Positions 1 to 12,769 of a stretch of DNA of 64,000 bases are shown here, piece by piece; within the stretch, counting starts at the first letter, position 1; each line of letters begins with the position of its first letter. The notes under the pieces were generated by a model. It was not told the DNA's origin. It saw only the letters and a program-made list of their open reading frames with translations, and did no database searches. The stretch covers positions 434,001 through 498,000 of the forward strand of contig JBHGNT010000021.1 of NCBI GenBank assembly GCA_043228905.1, written 5' to 3'. A program made the translations under genes and the position numbers. The DNA is from Azolla caroliniana. Lineage: Eukaryota; Polypodiophyta.

Positions 1-146
1 AAATCGAATCTGAGACCCTTCCGCCGCCCCCAAATGGATCATCATGAAGAGGTTGATAAAAGCAGCGCAGAGTTCAGCGATGATATGGATCGATTCCACT
101 CTGCACCTCCTGCTAGATTTGGGGCCCCTTCCCAATGTTGTCCTCA

Positions 147-941
147 TCAATTCCCACAGGTACAACAATTGGGGCATGGACAAGGGCCGGAGGAGCATAA
201 GAGTGGGTATGGGTACAACGTTGTTGGGTAGTAGAGACCAGTAGGAATATACGTTGGTCCACCTATATAACATCCATTATAGTTGATACATACTCATATT
301 TGTCAAATCTACTACCTCCATGGATTTTTTGATTGTTTAACAAGAAAATGTCAAGCAAAACATACACAAGTTATTGATTTGTGAGCACATGCGCGTGCAT
401 TACCTGGATAGCTAGGAGATATATGATGTAGAGGTAGAGGATGATGAGGGTGATGATATAAATGAGGGGGGTGAGGATGAGGTGATGAGATTTGAACGTG
501 TGCGGTTGTGCTCCTTGCTTGCGCCGAAGTAGGTTCTGTCAATCGTGTTGGTGGTGTTGATTGTGTCGCAACCGATGGTATTGGTGTCATTGACACTTGC
601 GCCGGAGTAGACTCTGTTTGAGGTGGAGGCACAGGGGGAGGAGGTGGCATTTTCTCAGGAGGCAATGGTGCAAGAGGCATCACTGCTTGTGGTGGCACCT
701 CTACATCTCCATCTAGACACCCTCCACAACACCTATCCACCACTCCTTTGGACCCGTAGGGAGAACCATCACCCACATGTCTACTAATGCATGCTCGTCT
801 TATGGCCTTTGCAATGATAAGGAGGATAATTATCGTCGTGACGACAATGATGACTCCCATTATGGCTAGTCCTGGGTCTGGGTGATGCCCCTCATTTTGT
901 TGGGTTGCATTGTAGGAGAAATCCACATTGGTTGTAGACAT
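147..941 (-). CDS. Small Pro/Cys-rich single-pass membrane protein, copy A
   Basis: I do not recognise a named family. The model is two exons on the minus strand, 941-404 and 262-147, with a CAG|GTAATG donor and a TATATAG|GT acceptor, giving 217 aa. Seen in the protein: a short N-terminus with an N-A-T glycosylation sequon (residue 11), a hydrophobic helix at about residues 25-45, a basic stretch (KAIRR), a Cys cluster (CCGGC near residue 71), a long Pro/Thr/Ser/His-rich region, and a terminal exon rich in Tyr, Pro and Cys ending in CCTCGN. The model is supported by a paralogue at 43881-44713 with the same domain order and the same phase-1 intron position. Inference: a plasma-membrane or endomembrane protein with a cytoplasmic Pro/Cys tail. 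Function is unknown. The single reading frame through the exon-1 donor would add 17 unrelated residues. Confidence 0.7.
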
Positions 942-3007
942 AATGTTGCTTAATTTTTACAATCTTACTGTATAATATTCCTAGGGGAGTGGTTATTGTA
1001 AATACAATTAGAAGAAGCAAAAAGAGAAGGGTATATATTCCCCGTCCTATTGTGTTATACCCATTTTATAATATCTCTCCTTGGTCAAAAACTTATGTTG
1101 CTTACTTTTCCTCGGTTTCTATTGAAATGTTAAATAAAGTAGGCAATCCTTGTTTATTACATTGTAGTCCTTTTTCCTACGGAAGTGGTTACTATCAATG
1201 CAACTAGAGAGAAGGAAAAATGGAAGGGCATATGTTCCCCATTCTATTGTGGTATGTCCATTTAGTAAAAAATCTTTCCCTAGTCAAAATCAACATTCCA
1301 ATTGGAATGTTAAAGAAAGGAGGCGATTGTTTTTTATTACTTTGCATTCCTTTTTCCTCCCAATTGAACAATATGGGACGCATGTTTTCCTTATTGGAGT
1401 ATGTAAGTATGGTGCTTAGTCCATCCTAATATCATCAACATGTATCATTTGTTTTTTTAACACATAATCTTGTTGTTCATATAAATAAACCATCCTTTGT
1501 CAATCTTGCTTATGCAGTTCCTTGGGTCATTACTTTATATATATGCATGTATATTTGGACATCATCATTAAATCAACAAGATGCCAAGAGAACCAATGTC
1601 TTTTGGTTGTAATCGTAATGAGTACACGATCCCATTCCATTGAGCCATGCCCACATGGTTATATCTCATTGCAACAATTTTGTTTCTTGACATAAATTTT
1701 ACCCTCTCTCCACATTTGATTGGTGATGACCACCCTCTTTGCCAATAGACACATTTAATCTCTTACCACTACTCATTTGTAATGGAACAATTGCCTATTT
1801 TTATTACACATTCAATAGGGTTTATTTTTTTGGGCACTATTCTTTGTGAACCAAATTTATATTTTCCCTTTCATTTGAATGACATTTCTATATCCTTCCA
1901 CGATGCTAAATTTCAATAACATACCCAAGAGTTTTCATCATTAAGCACAAGCATGACACATCCTGTGTTATTCCATTTACACAAATTTGTTGACTTCACT
2001 TTGTTTATGGATAATGTTTATTATTTAAATTTACACACGTCATTTGTGAAGCCACAACCACTTGTTTATTTTTTTCTTCCCGCAACAATACATCCACCAA
2101 ACACGACTCTACATTTTCCTGTTACAATGTGCTTTCACAAGGGATGATTATATCAATTTCTTGTCGCACAAACAAAAAACGTTGTTTATGTGAACTATAG
2201 TTTAACATATTGCAAAGAAGGAACATTGGTCGTTTTAATGTTCTTAGAGTTTAATGCTTGAGATGTGGGTTAGACTAAATGAACATGATTTCTCACCTCT
2301 CTAGAGTAAAGAAGCTTCTCTCCACATACATAGTTCTAATTTAATTTTATGTTATTTAATTATAGCAAACTAAGCATTCATATATGTATACATACATTAA
2401 CAAGATTGTAATGGACTTCTCTCAACGTGAAACATATGTGTTAATGATTTATCACACCCCAATAACATATTGGTTTGTGAAATATACTAGATAGAATTTG
2501 TATGAATCCTATAGATCTCATTGTTATTGACCGTCTTTTCCATACAAATCTTATCCATAAGTGTTGTCACATCAAATTGTTCAAATAGTTGAAATGCCAA
2601 AGTTGGCCTTGATTGATTGCAAGGTGTTTTCCAATTACAATTCAAGTTCATATGTAAATGTTTTCAACAAAGTCATTGTTATCAATTCCATAAAAACAAC
2701 AATAGAATGACCAAATATGAAACTAAACAATGAAGTAAATCAAACAATAACGATATGAAAATCAAACTCCCAAACCAAGAATAACACAACTATACGAACA
2801 CTCTTTGGCATTATATTGCATTATGAAATTTGTCCTAAAATATTGCCATCGTTGATTCTAATGACAACATTGTTGAACCCAAATAACATGTTGACTAAAT
2901 ATTGAAATACCATGTTGTGTGTGTTAATATCTTGTCATGTTGTATCCTAATATTTCATTTGCATATGATTAAGTAGATCGTTCATAAATATTGAATGTGT
3001 CAAGATT
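942..3007. other. AT-rich intergenic stretch, no gene seen
   Basis: Only short reading frames under 75 codons occur, with no recognisable domain or plausible splice-linked partner. The first few hundred bases lie upstream of the membrane-protein gene and probably hold its promoter. I see no unambiguous TATA element. Confidence 0.5.
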
Positions 3008-3235
3008 CCTTTCCAATTAAGTAATGATATTTCATTGACACCATTTGGTATCTTTCCAATTAAGTAATCATATTTCATCTACAACCTTTGGTATCTTTCC
3101 AATTAAGTAATGATATTTCATTTACAACCTTAGATACCTTTCCAATTAAATATCCAATTAAGTGTTGGGATGATATTTCATTTACAACCTTTGGTATCTT
3201 TCCAATTAAGTAATGATATTTCATTTACAACCATT
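3008..3235. repeat. Minisatellite, about 43-bp unit, five copies
   Basis: Five successive units each contain TTTCCAATTAAGTAATGATA followed by a TTTCATTTACAACC-like segment. The fourth unit carries an internal insertion. It is repeated in copy B at about 52076-52303. Confidence 0.85.
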
Positions 3236-3547
3236 GGGTAGAACGTTGCTCTAGTTATTCTTACAATCCTCTTATATGTACCATGGCTAACTTTAACCTT
3301 CAGGTAGGCTTACTATACTTGTCATGAAGTTGTTCCTACAAATTCGGGGGATTGAATCATAAGTGACGATAGGTTATTATCCAAAAACTCAAACTCACAA
3401 AACATGCCATCTTGAGAAGGTTTGATAACAATATCATATTTGGAATGATTATTGTTGTTGAGATATCAAGGCCATACCACACACCCTTTGGGGCACATGT
3501 ACTAGACTCCACAGTAAAAATAAAATGGATGGGAAATGACTCAACTT

Positions 3548-3912
3548 GAATGAATTCACACATTAGCTTCATCAATGGGTTATCAATTTGAGCTACTCTA
3601 GTGGTAGCACTAAAAGGTTTAGACATGGCTTTTGGTGATTGAGGGCTCGTGTGACAAGCATATTGTTGTAAGGATGGTGGGAACTCATTGAACTAGTAAA
3701 AGTTTCAAATGGCTTCTCAACCATCCATTTCCATGTGGACTTGAATGAATTCACACATTAGCTTCATCAATGGGTTATCAATTGGAGCTACTGTAGTGGT
3801 AGCACCAAAACGTTTAATGGCTTTGGTGTCTAAACTTTTCGGTGATTGAGGGCTTGGTGGGAACTCATTGAACTAGTAAAAGTTTCAAATGGCTTCTCAA
3901 CCATCCATTTCG
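3548..3912. repeat. Imperfect tandem duplication, about 180-195 bp
   Basis: Two blocks recur in the same order. A GAATTCACACATTAGC segment starts near 3550 and again near 3745. A GGGAACTCATTGAACTAG segment starts near 3679 and again near 3859. No protein-coding character is evident. Confidence 0.75.
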
Positions 3913-5596
3913 TATGCCCACGTGGCAATGTGGTGTTGAACCTCTAACATCTATTACTTACATGACAAGGAAATTAGCTTCCATTTTGTTGATACCATCA
4001 AGTGTCACACTGCTTCCATGATAAGGAATTTATCTTCCTTTTCTTTGTTGTCCTTGGGTGTCCCGTTCATGTTGAGCAAGTGCAATTGGCTAGATTTTGT
4101 TACCCATTGCCATAAGACTTTTGGCAATCATCAACAATGTCAACATTCATTGCATCACCTTGCTATCATCATTTTGCTTTGGCCATTGGTACGAACCAAT
4201 TCAAGGGATTTTTGAAGGCCTCTTGTTGGGTTGATAAAACGCTCAAATTGTTGTTGAAGTGCAATCAATGCCTCAAAAGTTGCCATTAACACCAATTCTT
4301 GATCGTAAAGCCACTCCTTTGTATGTTTTTCATCCATTAACCGTAGAGGTCCCTCGTAACTATCAATGAAGGAGGTAGGATGTTAAAGAAAAACTAATGA
4401 TCAAGCAAAAATTATATATTTAAGGAAATAAATAGATTAAGGGCACATTACCTCCAAATCACCCCCCAATCCAAGGAATTACAATGGATCATAAACACCA
4501 TCGTTATTCTATACCATCGAATATCACCTAAGATCATACCTTATGTGTAAATCCACAAAACATTATCATTAACAAGAGCCTCACCATACCACTGGTGTCT
4601 GAACAAGGTTTTGATAGAGGTATTCCTCTTCCCTCGTGACATTAGCTACTTCTTAGTTTATATTTGCACCCTAGGTCTGCATGCCATTGCATATACTTGA
4701 CATGTGTCCAAATCTTATGTGATTTACCTGAATCTTAATATACCCATAAAACCATTAATATTTTGGATCTTATATAAATATTACAATTCTTCACGTAAGG
4801 GCCTTCAAAACCTAATTTTTAACAACGTTAACCCCTCCTACAACTCTCTTGAATTTGTCCTTTGCCTATTGTAGTTGATGGTGAATGAATTTTTTCTCCA
4901 CTAGTTGGAATTTGTCCTTTGCCTATTGTAGTTGCTGGGGAAAAGCAACGAGTTGTTTCTCCACTAGTTAGGGTCATTGTTTTAGATATGAGTTATTGTA
5001 TATTTACAACTATTTGGTTTGATCACTTACCATGGTTACAAGTTACAACAATGATATAGTTCATTATTTTCCCATCCAACATTACCTTTACAAGCCAAGG
5101 CACTTAGAGGCATCTTGAAGCTTATATTCCTTTGTAGCCACCTTGACGCTTAGCTCCTTCACGAGTCTAGTGATTTGGAGTAACTTTTCATTTAATTACC
5201 ATTGTAAGAGAAACTAATACAATTGATAATTGTGTTTTTTCTTCACTTCATTAACCACATGTGCCCAACCATATTTAAGTCCCTTATAGTTTTGTTTGAG
5301 CTTTGTTGTTGTTGGTTCACATGTTTTTTTTATCCATATTTATCAACCCCATGTGACAGACAATTAATGACTAAGTGTTGAGAATCGAGATATCAAGCTC
5401 AATTATGATTGTTTAGTTAACCCATTGTTAAGATCCTTGTAGTTGTAAATATTTTGTAGTTGCCTTCATGTAGGTCAACTCCATAAGTGTTCGATGAAAT
5501 AAGATGTTGTGCTTTGAATCAATGTTAGATATTTTCTAGACATCCTATTTTCTCACTCATTCATTGTAGAATCTTGTTACCATTGCATGTCCACTC
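3913..5596. other. Intergenic, no gene seen
   Basis: Low-GC sequence with short reading frames only. A local repeat of a TTTGTCCTTTGCCTATTGTA segment occurs at about 4854 and 4911. Confidence 0.45.
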
Positions 5597-5629
5597 ACAC
5601 GTGGTTCTTTTGAAATCGATGTTTAATAG

Positions 5630-5826
5630 TGTGAAATGCACATAAGAGATAAAAAACCAGTCTACTTAGCTTCTTACTTCTTAATCAATTTATAGTTGAT
5701 ACAACGGAACCCATTTGGGTTGGCTTGGTTAAACAGGGTTTGCTAAAAGGGTGGGTCAACTTGAGCACACACATCCTGAAAAGGGTGAGCTAAAAGGGTG
5801 GCACAAAGGAACACATGCACACCACA
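5630..5826. repeat. Left terminal direct repeat of the LTR-type element, copy A
   Basis: 197 bp, TG...CA ends, about 96% identical to 6940-7136. The inner side continues with a C-rich run rather than a recognisable primer-binding site. Confidence 0.85.
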
Positions 5827-5862
5827 TTTCCCCCCTGCGAGAAACAAGAGATTGAGGGGCAT

Positions 5863-5909
5863 GAACAAGAACAGGACAAGAACAAGAACAAGAACAAGAA
5901 CAAGAACAA
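5863..5909. repeat. AACAAG microsatellite
   Basis: About seven imperfect hexamers. It explains the Lys/Asn and Leu/Val repeats seen in conceptual translations here, which are not genes. Confidence 0.9.
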
Positions 5910-6199
5910 TGGCTTGTCGAAGGAGGGGGAGCATCTGATAGCAGGTTTCAAATGGAAATCCATCGTTGATTTTAGTGCGAGGCGAGGGTTACACCCATAG
6001 AGTGCTTGAAAAGGGTTGATTTATGCAACCATCTCGTGTTTGAGGGTCTTGTTGAGGCGTTCGGTGAAGATGGCGTGGGGATGTAAACATCTATGGACAC
6101 GTAGTTGAGGTGCAACGACGTTGAGGACATCCCCATGGAACTGTTGGCCTTGATAGTTGGACGGGGCTAATGACGAAAAACGAGTTATCAATCGGCGAA

Positions 6200-6600
6200 T
6201 ATAGAACAATCACTCCTGTGGACTAAGGGCCACCTAGACTTTGCTGAGGTGGGGGACAGGAGGGCTATCGTGTCATCTCGGAGGGGGATCGAGGAAAGAT
6301 CATATGGTGGCGAAGATAAATCGCTCCTGTGGACTGAGGACCACCTGGACTTTGCTGAGGTGGGGGACAGGAGGGTTATCGTGTCGAAGGGGGATTGAGG
6401 AAAGATCATATGGCGGCGAGAGATGAATCGCACCTGTGGACTGAGGTGGGGGACAGGAGGGCTATCGTGTCAGAGGGGGATCGGGGAAAAGATCATTTGG
6501 CAAAGAAAGATCAATCACTCTTGTGGTCTAAGGGCCACCTGGACTTGGTTGAGGTGGGGGTCAGGAGGGCTATCGTATAGGAGGGGGATCAGAGAAACTC
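6200..6600. repeat. GC-rich minisatellite, about 90-115-bp unit, four copies
   Basis: Four units begin near 6206, 6318, 6423 and 6508. Each carries CTGTGGACT(A/G)AGG, GAGGTGGGGGACAGGAGGG and a GATC(A/G)..GGAAAGATCAT segment. Units vary in length. All lie inside the LTR-flanked element. Confidence 0.85.
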
Positions 6601-6939
6601 ATGGGACAAGAAGTTAATGGGCAACCTAAGGTGAGGGGGAAGAATTGGTGGGGCAAGACATAAAAGTGGTGTGAGAAAGTGAGAGTGTCTAAGGTGAAGG
6701 TGTAGTGGGCTTACGTGCTAGAGAGGTATAGATGGCGATCGCCAAAAACGGACTTGGATGGAGGAAGTGGTGGATATCGGGAGGCCTAACTAGTGAACTA
6801 AGGTGGTGCTAATAGAAGAGATACTACTACAAGAGACTAACAAGAGTGTCGGTGATGGTGGTGAGGGTGATGCTACTTACGAAGCGGAAGAGGTAGATGC
6901 TTAAATGTGGGGGACTGGTACCCCGCATCTCCACCAATA

Positions 6940-7136
6940 TGTGAAATGCACATAAGAGATCAAAAATTAGTCTACTTAGCTTCTTACTTCTTAATCAATT
7001 TATAGTTGATACAACGGAACCCATTTGGGTTGGCTTGGCTAAACAGGGTGTGCTAAAAGGGTGGGTCAACTTGAGCACACGCATCCTAAAAAGGGTGAGC
7101 TAAAAGGGTGGCACAAAGGAACACATGCACACCACA
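6940..7136. repeat. Right terminal direct repeat of the LTR-type element, copy A
   Basis: Same length and ends as the left repeat. It is followed by AAGGA and then the outer 33-bp repeat. Confidence 0.85.
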
Positions 7137-7174
7137 AAGGAACACGTGGTTCTTTTGAAATTGATGTTTAATAG

Positions 7175-9340
7175 CATTTGCTCTTTTGTGCTTATTTTCT
7201 CAAGTATTAATCATCAACTATTATTGTATGTTTATTGTTTAATTATTTCTCTCTCTTAATTAAATTTTCCTCTCATATGCACACAAGCACAGATTAACAC
7301 ATATGCTTCCACTATGTAATCACACACATGTGACATGATTAAGAATCACTCACATAACTAGTACTAGTTACACATATGATTAGTACCTAATTAGTATACA
7401 ATTACATACAAAATAGTATATATTGGGTAATGTACCAAGTATTTATCTAGTTTGTTTTGAAGTGCCATGTTGAAAAGAGGATCTCAAATTGTCTTATTCA
7501 TTTGCAACACAGCAAGAAAAGAAGATGGAAAGAAAAACAAGTATAGATAAGGAGATAAGAAAGGGAAACACAATTAAATCACCAAGCAAGGAATGTCCCT
7601 TTTAGGGCATTATTCATTTCCTATTTAGGACTTGGTAATTTATCAAGGCATGGTCACTATTGTTGTAGTTATGTGTCCCGACTTTAAATATAGTCAATCC
7701 TTAAACTATCTAGTTGTTAAACCTTTTCTATACAAACTACACTATGTTATCCAATTCCTAAACATGAAACTTGTTATAACTTCTTATGTACATACCTTTA
7801 CCTATATTGCCATATGGCACATGATTGTTAGTTGTTGCTTTGCTTTGGCTCACTTGAGTTGGTCTCTAGCCTAACTAGGAATGGATTTGCCAACATGGTA
7901 GTATGGTTTTGGCCAAACACCATTCATCAAGGAAGTGGCCCATGCTATGATGAAAAGGAAGACAATAAGCACTCATAGCAAGCATAGGTTGTAATAGTAT
8001 CTGAAAACATATTTTTGGGGCATCCCAAAGCCGGGTTATTTATCTCATGCATTGGTGCCTAACTACTCGAGTACATGATATGACTCCGCACAAGTGATCG
8101 TATGGAAAGCAATCAAATTTGTATCACTTAAATGTTTTGATAACATCTATGCATGCATATTCTATGAATTCTAAACAAACTAGTTGTTGCAAAGTCAAGA
8201 AACGTGTATTTTTTTAGCTATTTCCTTAGGGTTTTAAAGTTCACATATGTCACTTCAACGAATCAACATTGTGGTATGCTCCAAAGTTGGTCACAACTAC
8301 AACAATCGAGGACATCATTGTTGTCAAACCAAACCTTATAATGTGTGACTAAGTGACTATCATGAGCTATTGAGTGACCACAACACATTGAGGGATAGTA
8401 GAGACCTTGACAATATCTCTTCATCCCATCCCATTTGTCTTGATAGAGGAAACATAAAGATGATCTATAGAGCTCCATTGATTTGACAAAACAACTTCAT
8501 CCGTTGATGATGAGATCGATGAGCATATCAAGAGGATACTTACTATGCAAATTTTATACTCCAACGATACATTTGAATCACATTTTTTCGAAGGGATTAA
8601 CATGACTCATACCTTGGAGCGTTGCACTTCCAAGTATCACTACCAAGTCTTGAAGGGTAGCTCTTTCCATGGGTGGGCTAACCAAGGAATTAGTGGATGT
8701 CACTCCCCAATGGTTGGGCCCTCTATTTTTTTCCACTTTCTACCTTTCGGGTCTGCCACATCACCACAACAAGTGTGTTAAAGTCCACCCTCGTAATTAA
8801 GTGATGTGAGATATCTTGATAGAATGGCCACTTTCCCATTGTGATAGATTGGTTCAAACTTCGATGCAAAATACGCATAGAATATCTTACATAAACCAAG
8901 CATGGTTCATTGTTAATATGAAATCAAAATCATGTAATAATTTAATTACACAAAATTTGGTTAAAAACTTAACACTACTTTTGAAGTGCAAGAAGTCTAA
9001 TTCAAAAGGAAATTGTAAAGACTAAATAAAAGGAAGAACTTAACATTTTTTTTGTATTTCAAATATGTTATATTATTCTAATTATTGTAATTGTACATAT
9101 CAACATTTCATCATTTGTGGGTTGCATTACAAATTTAGTTATGTGAGAGTATGCTTCATCACTATTTTATGGGATACTTGTTTCTTCATTGGAATATTTC
9201 AAATGCATATGTATTAATAAGATTGTTTGGCTCTTGTTCGATCCAGATTCCAAACCATGATCTAATGACTCATCCAATATTTAATTGGAAGAGACCACCA
9301 TGATATTTGATGTGAGTGCCAATGTTGGATCATGATTCAT
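7175..9340. other. Intergenic, no gene seen
   Basis: Reading frames of 60-80 codons occur on both strands but show no domain, no codon pattern and no partner exon. Confidence 0.45.
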
Positions 9341-10158
9341 AAATGATTTGTTGTATCAAGAGACATACAATAGCAATTCGAATGTTTTGAATGTCAATAT
9401 CGGTATCGTAAATGAAAACCTCATGAATTCAATTACACAAATAATTTCATTAACTCTACCCCTCTCGATTGTCATGTGAGAAGTTTTGTCAAGAAGGGAA
9501 AAATATAAAACTGAAATCCATAGAGGATATCAAAGGTTCTAATGATTGTATTGGTACCGATATATAATCGACAAGAAGGTCAAGTACGCACATTTGGCGC
9601 AATATTTCAAATTTGTCTTGATAAGGCTCTTTGACATCCACCTATTAGTCATAACATAATGGCTAATAGCATAATACCATCATCCATGAATGAAATAATA
9701 TGTTTGAAACAAGTATATGCTAATGCAGAATTAGAGATTCATGGCACATAAATGATTTGCCGTATCAAGAGACATGCAATAGCAATTCAAATGTTTTGAA
9801 TGTCAATATCGGTATCATAAATGAAAACCTCATGAATTCAATTACACAAATAATTTCATTAACTCTACCCCTCTCGATTGTCGTGTGAGAAGTTTTGTCA
9901 AGAAGGGAAAATATAAAACTGAAATCCATAGATGATATCAAAGGTTCTAATGATTGTATTGGTACCGATATATAATCGACAAGAAGGTCAAGTACGCACA
10001 TTTGGTGCAATATTTCAAATTTGTCTTGATAAGGCTCTTTGACATCCACCTATTAGTCATAACATAATGGCTAATAGCATAATACCATCATCCATGAATG
10101 AAATAATATGTTTGAAACAAGTATATGTTAATGCAGAATTAGAGATTCATGGCACACC
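9341..10158. repeat. Tandem duplication, 409-bp unit, two copies
   Basis: Units 9341-9749 and 9750-10158 differ at only a handful of positions (for example GGCGCAA versus GGTGCAA). A 94-codon minus-strand frame in the second unit is opened and closed by such differences and matches nothing I know. The pair recurs in copy B at 58409-59226. Confidence 0.9.
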
Positions 10159-12213
10159 TAAATTTTCTTCTCATTAGAGTGTTGGTGGGCAGTCATTAAG
10201 TCTATATCCTATGTACACACGCTATCAATGTAAATGCAAACAACTACATAAAATTAAACATGGAGCCAAAAACCGTAAATGTTGAGGTGGAAATTTAATA
10301 TTAATCAAGTTTTGTTAGTATTCCCCTTTCACTCACATTGCAAGAAAACAATATAGACGTTGATATGAAGAAAACGGTTGATGTGCCTCGCAAAGTAACA
10401 ATACAAAAATCATCATCAAATCTATTACGTGTGAAGTTTAGAATTTTGATGAAATAATTTGGTGGATCTAAAAGCATTAATTTATGGAGACATCCAAAGT
10501 CTCTTCTATGATGTGTGAACTCATGACAAAAGCGGTGGTTGTTTCGTGCATGTGCAATGCACAAAGGAAAACATTAAGTCCCTTTCGAAGGTAGGTGTGT
10601 CAAATATAGAGAAAAATAAACAACCAATGCAATAAACAACAATTGTTTGGTTTGTTCAAATGTATGTATGTACATCTTATGAGTAGTGTTTTTGCATGAC
10701 GTATAAGCCAACAATGTCCAACGAGATAGTGATGATCCCTCTACTTGAAAACCCATGGGTGAAACCCCTATACTTTCATTTCCAAATAAGACGCAATCCC
10801 CATCACTATCAACTCAAGTATCTAATACATAGTTATCAACCACTTCACTTTCCTACTACCAATTTTTGGAACAATGTGTGACCCACCATTACCTACTCCT
10901 CCACCCCCCCTCCCCCACCCAAACTTAAAATATGTGCCTTTCAAATCCCTATAAGGACATGCAACGCTAGATCTAATCATCGCAACTACTTTTCAACAAC
11001 ATGCCCCTAATTTAGAATATCATTCTAGGATGTTGTGGTAAACACAATCCAAATTTAAAGGGAGGAGTCCGAGGAGAAATAATAAGTATCCAATTTACAC
11101 ATCTCCAAACATGATTTATGACTTTTGGAGTGATACCTCGACGTGAAACAACCGTCAACCATTATATTACACGCAGGTAGTGACAATACTCTATGGGATA
11201 TCAAGGTAAACCTACCATGATAGTGATAAGTGATGGATAATTATGGTTAAGCTAGTGAGAGAGGGGTATGAATCACGATGTAAACATAACTATTGCATGC
11301 ATGCCCATATTCCATATTCAAAGCATGTTTATTTGAGTTGAATACTAACCCCATCAAACGTGGTTGAATACTAATCCCATCAAATGTGGTGATAACGATC
11401 TACATAATAGTGATATTTCAAGGTCGTGATGGGTGATGTATGACAAGGACTTTTGTCTAAGGTTTTCAATTCATGGTAGAGAACTTGACGACTATTGCTA
11501 ATATGAACAAGTTATTGATCATGATTCAATGCCCAATGCTAGTTTAAATAATTGTATGCAGGTATTGCCATCACTCATCACTAAAGGACACATTTGTGAG
11601 TCGAAAATGTGTTCCTCCCTCTTCATCGATGTGTGGCCACCCTAAGGTTTAGGTTTATGCCATAGCCCTCTCGATTAGCAATTGACTATCTAGGGCTAAT
11701 GTAATTGCTTTAGCTAATCCACTTACTTTAGCCATTCCACATGCTCACAACAACAATATGATGAAAAGAGACAATCATCACGTGCACATTATGATTTGAT
11801 GGAGAATGTCACAAGTCATCGATTTATATGTGGGTGTTAACAACAATTGTGTAGCTTGTCCTAGAGTAACCATGCCCCTTTACGACATAATGAAATTGTC
11901 TTCTCGAGTGATTGAGAGGTTTCCATATGCCCACCACTCTTCCTAGGGTGAAAAGACGTGTCATCACCCATAGAAGTGGGCTCCCACAAAACATCACACA
12001 CTCTTTTTGCATTAATTTTCTCATCTGTTTCAGTGCAAGAGGGAGACAATAAAGGGTCATGCGTTCAATCCCCTACACTACGTAGTTGGGGCATAAAGGG
12101 ATTTGGAAGAGTCATTCATGTAGTCACCCACCCAAGAATATTTGAATTTAGAAGAGTCATTCATGTACCCACCCACCTAGGATGGATTTGAACCCAGGTG
12201 GGGTGTGCATGGC
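10159..12213. other. Intergenic, no gene seen
   Basis: No supported gene. A 26-bp direct repeat (TTGAATACTAA.CCCATCAAA) occurs at about 11339-11390, and short C- and G-runs near 10902-10918. Confidence 0.45.
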
Positions 12214-12760
12214 ACCATTTCATGTCCCTCCCTAAGATCAAATCTTACATCTAACATCTCTCTTTCTCTCTATTCTTCACTTTAACAAGGTTTGAACCAT
12301 TTCATGTCCCTCCCTAAGATCAAATCTTACATCTAACATCTCTCTTTCTCTCTATTCTTCACTTTAACAAGGTTTGAACCATTTCATGTCCCTCCCTAAG
12401 ATCAAATCTTACATCTAACATCTCTGAATTCTTCTCTTTTAACAAGGTTTGAACCATTTCATGTCCCATCCCTAAGACCACCAAATCTTACATCTAACAT
12501 CTCTCAATTATTCTCTTTTAACAAGGTTTGAACCATTTAATGTCCCTCCTGAAGACCAAATCTTACATCTAACATCTCTCTTTCTCTCTATTCTTCACTT
12601 TCATGTCCCTCCCTAAGATCAAATCTTACATCTAACATCTCTGAATTCTTCTCTTTTAACAAGGTTTGAACCATTTCATGTCCCTCCCTAAGACCAAATC
12701 TTCCATCTAACATCCCTCTTTCTCTCTATTCTTCCCCTTAACAAGGTCTGAACTTTGAAG
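12214..12760. repeat. Minisatellite upstream of the DUF1223 gene, 68-82-bp unit, about seven copies
   Basis: Unit starts (ACCATTTCATGTCC) lie near 12214, 12296, 12378, 12453, 12532, about 12599 (truncated) and 12670. Each has a pyrimidine-rich CTCTCTTTCTCTCTATTC segment and an AACAAGGTTTGAACC tail. It ends about 550 bp before the DUF1223 start codon and so may lie in the promoter or the distal leader. Confidence 0.9.
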
Positions 12761-12769
12761 ACGAACAAA

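Larger units (their letters stand above)
5597..7174. mobile_element. Non-autonomous LTR-type element (TRIM/LARD-like), copy A
   Basis: Two direct repeats of 197 bp, 5630-5826 and 6940-7136, begin TGTGAAATGC and end CACACCACA, the TG...CA ends expected of LTRs. They differ at about eight sites. The roughly 1.1-kb interior is noticeably richer in G and C than its surroundings and encodes no gag or pol that I can recognise. It holds an AACAAG microsatellite and a GC-rich minisatellite. No canonical tRNA-Met primer-binding site follows the left LTR. A 33-bp sequence beginning ACACGTGGTTC is present on both sides (5597-5629 and 7142-7174), much longer than a normal 5-bp target duplication. The terminal-repeat structure is certain; the assignment to LTR retrotransposons is inference. 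Confidence 0.7.

Noticed and set aside
5743-5934. Minus-strand frame with a Leu-Val repeat resembling a membrane segment
   Set aside because: It is the translation of the AACAAG microsatellite inside the LTR-type element.
6188-6617. Overlapping frames with repeated RWGTGGLSC or LLSPTSAKSRW peptides
   Set aside because: They come from the GC-rich minisatellite read in several frames on both strands. No start, splice or domain evidence.
9765-10049. 94-codon minus-strand frame
   Set aside because: It lies in the second 409-bp unit; the first unit is interrupted by small differences, and no homologous domain is recognisable.
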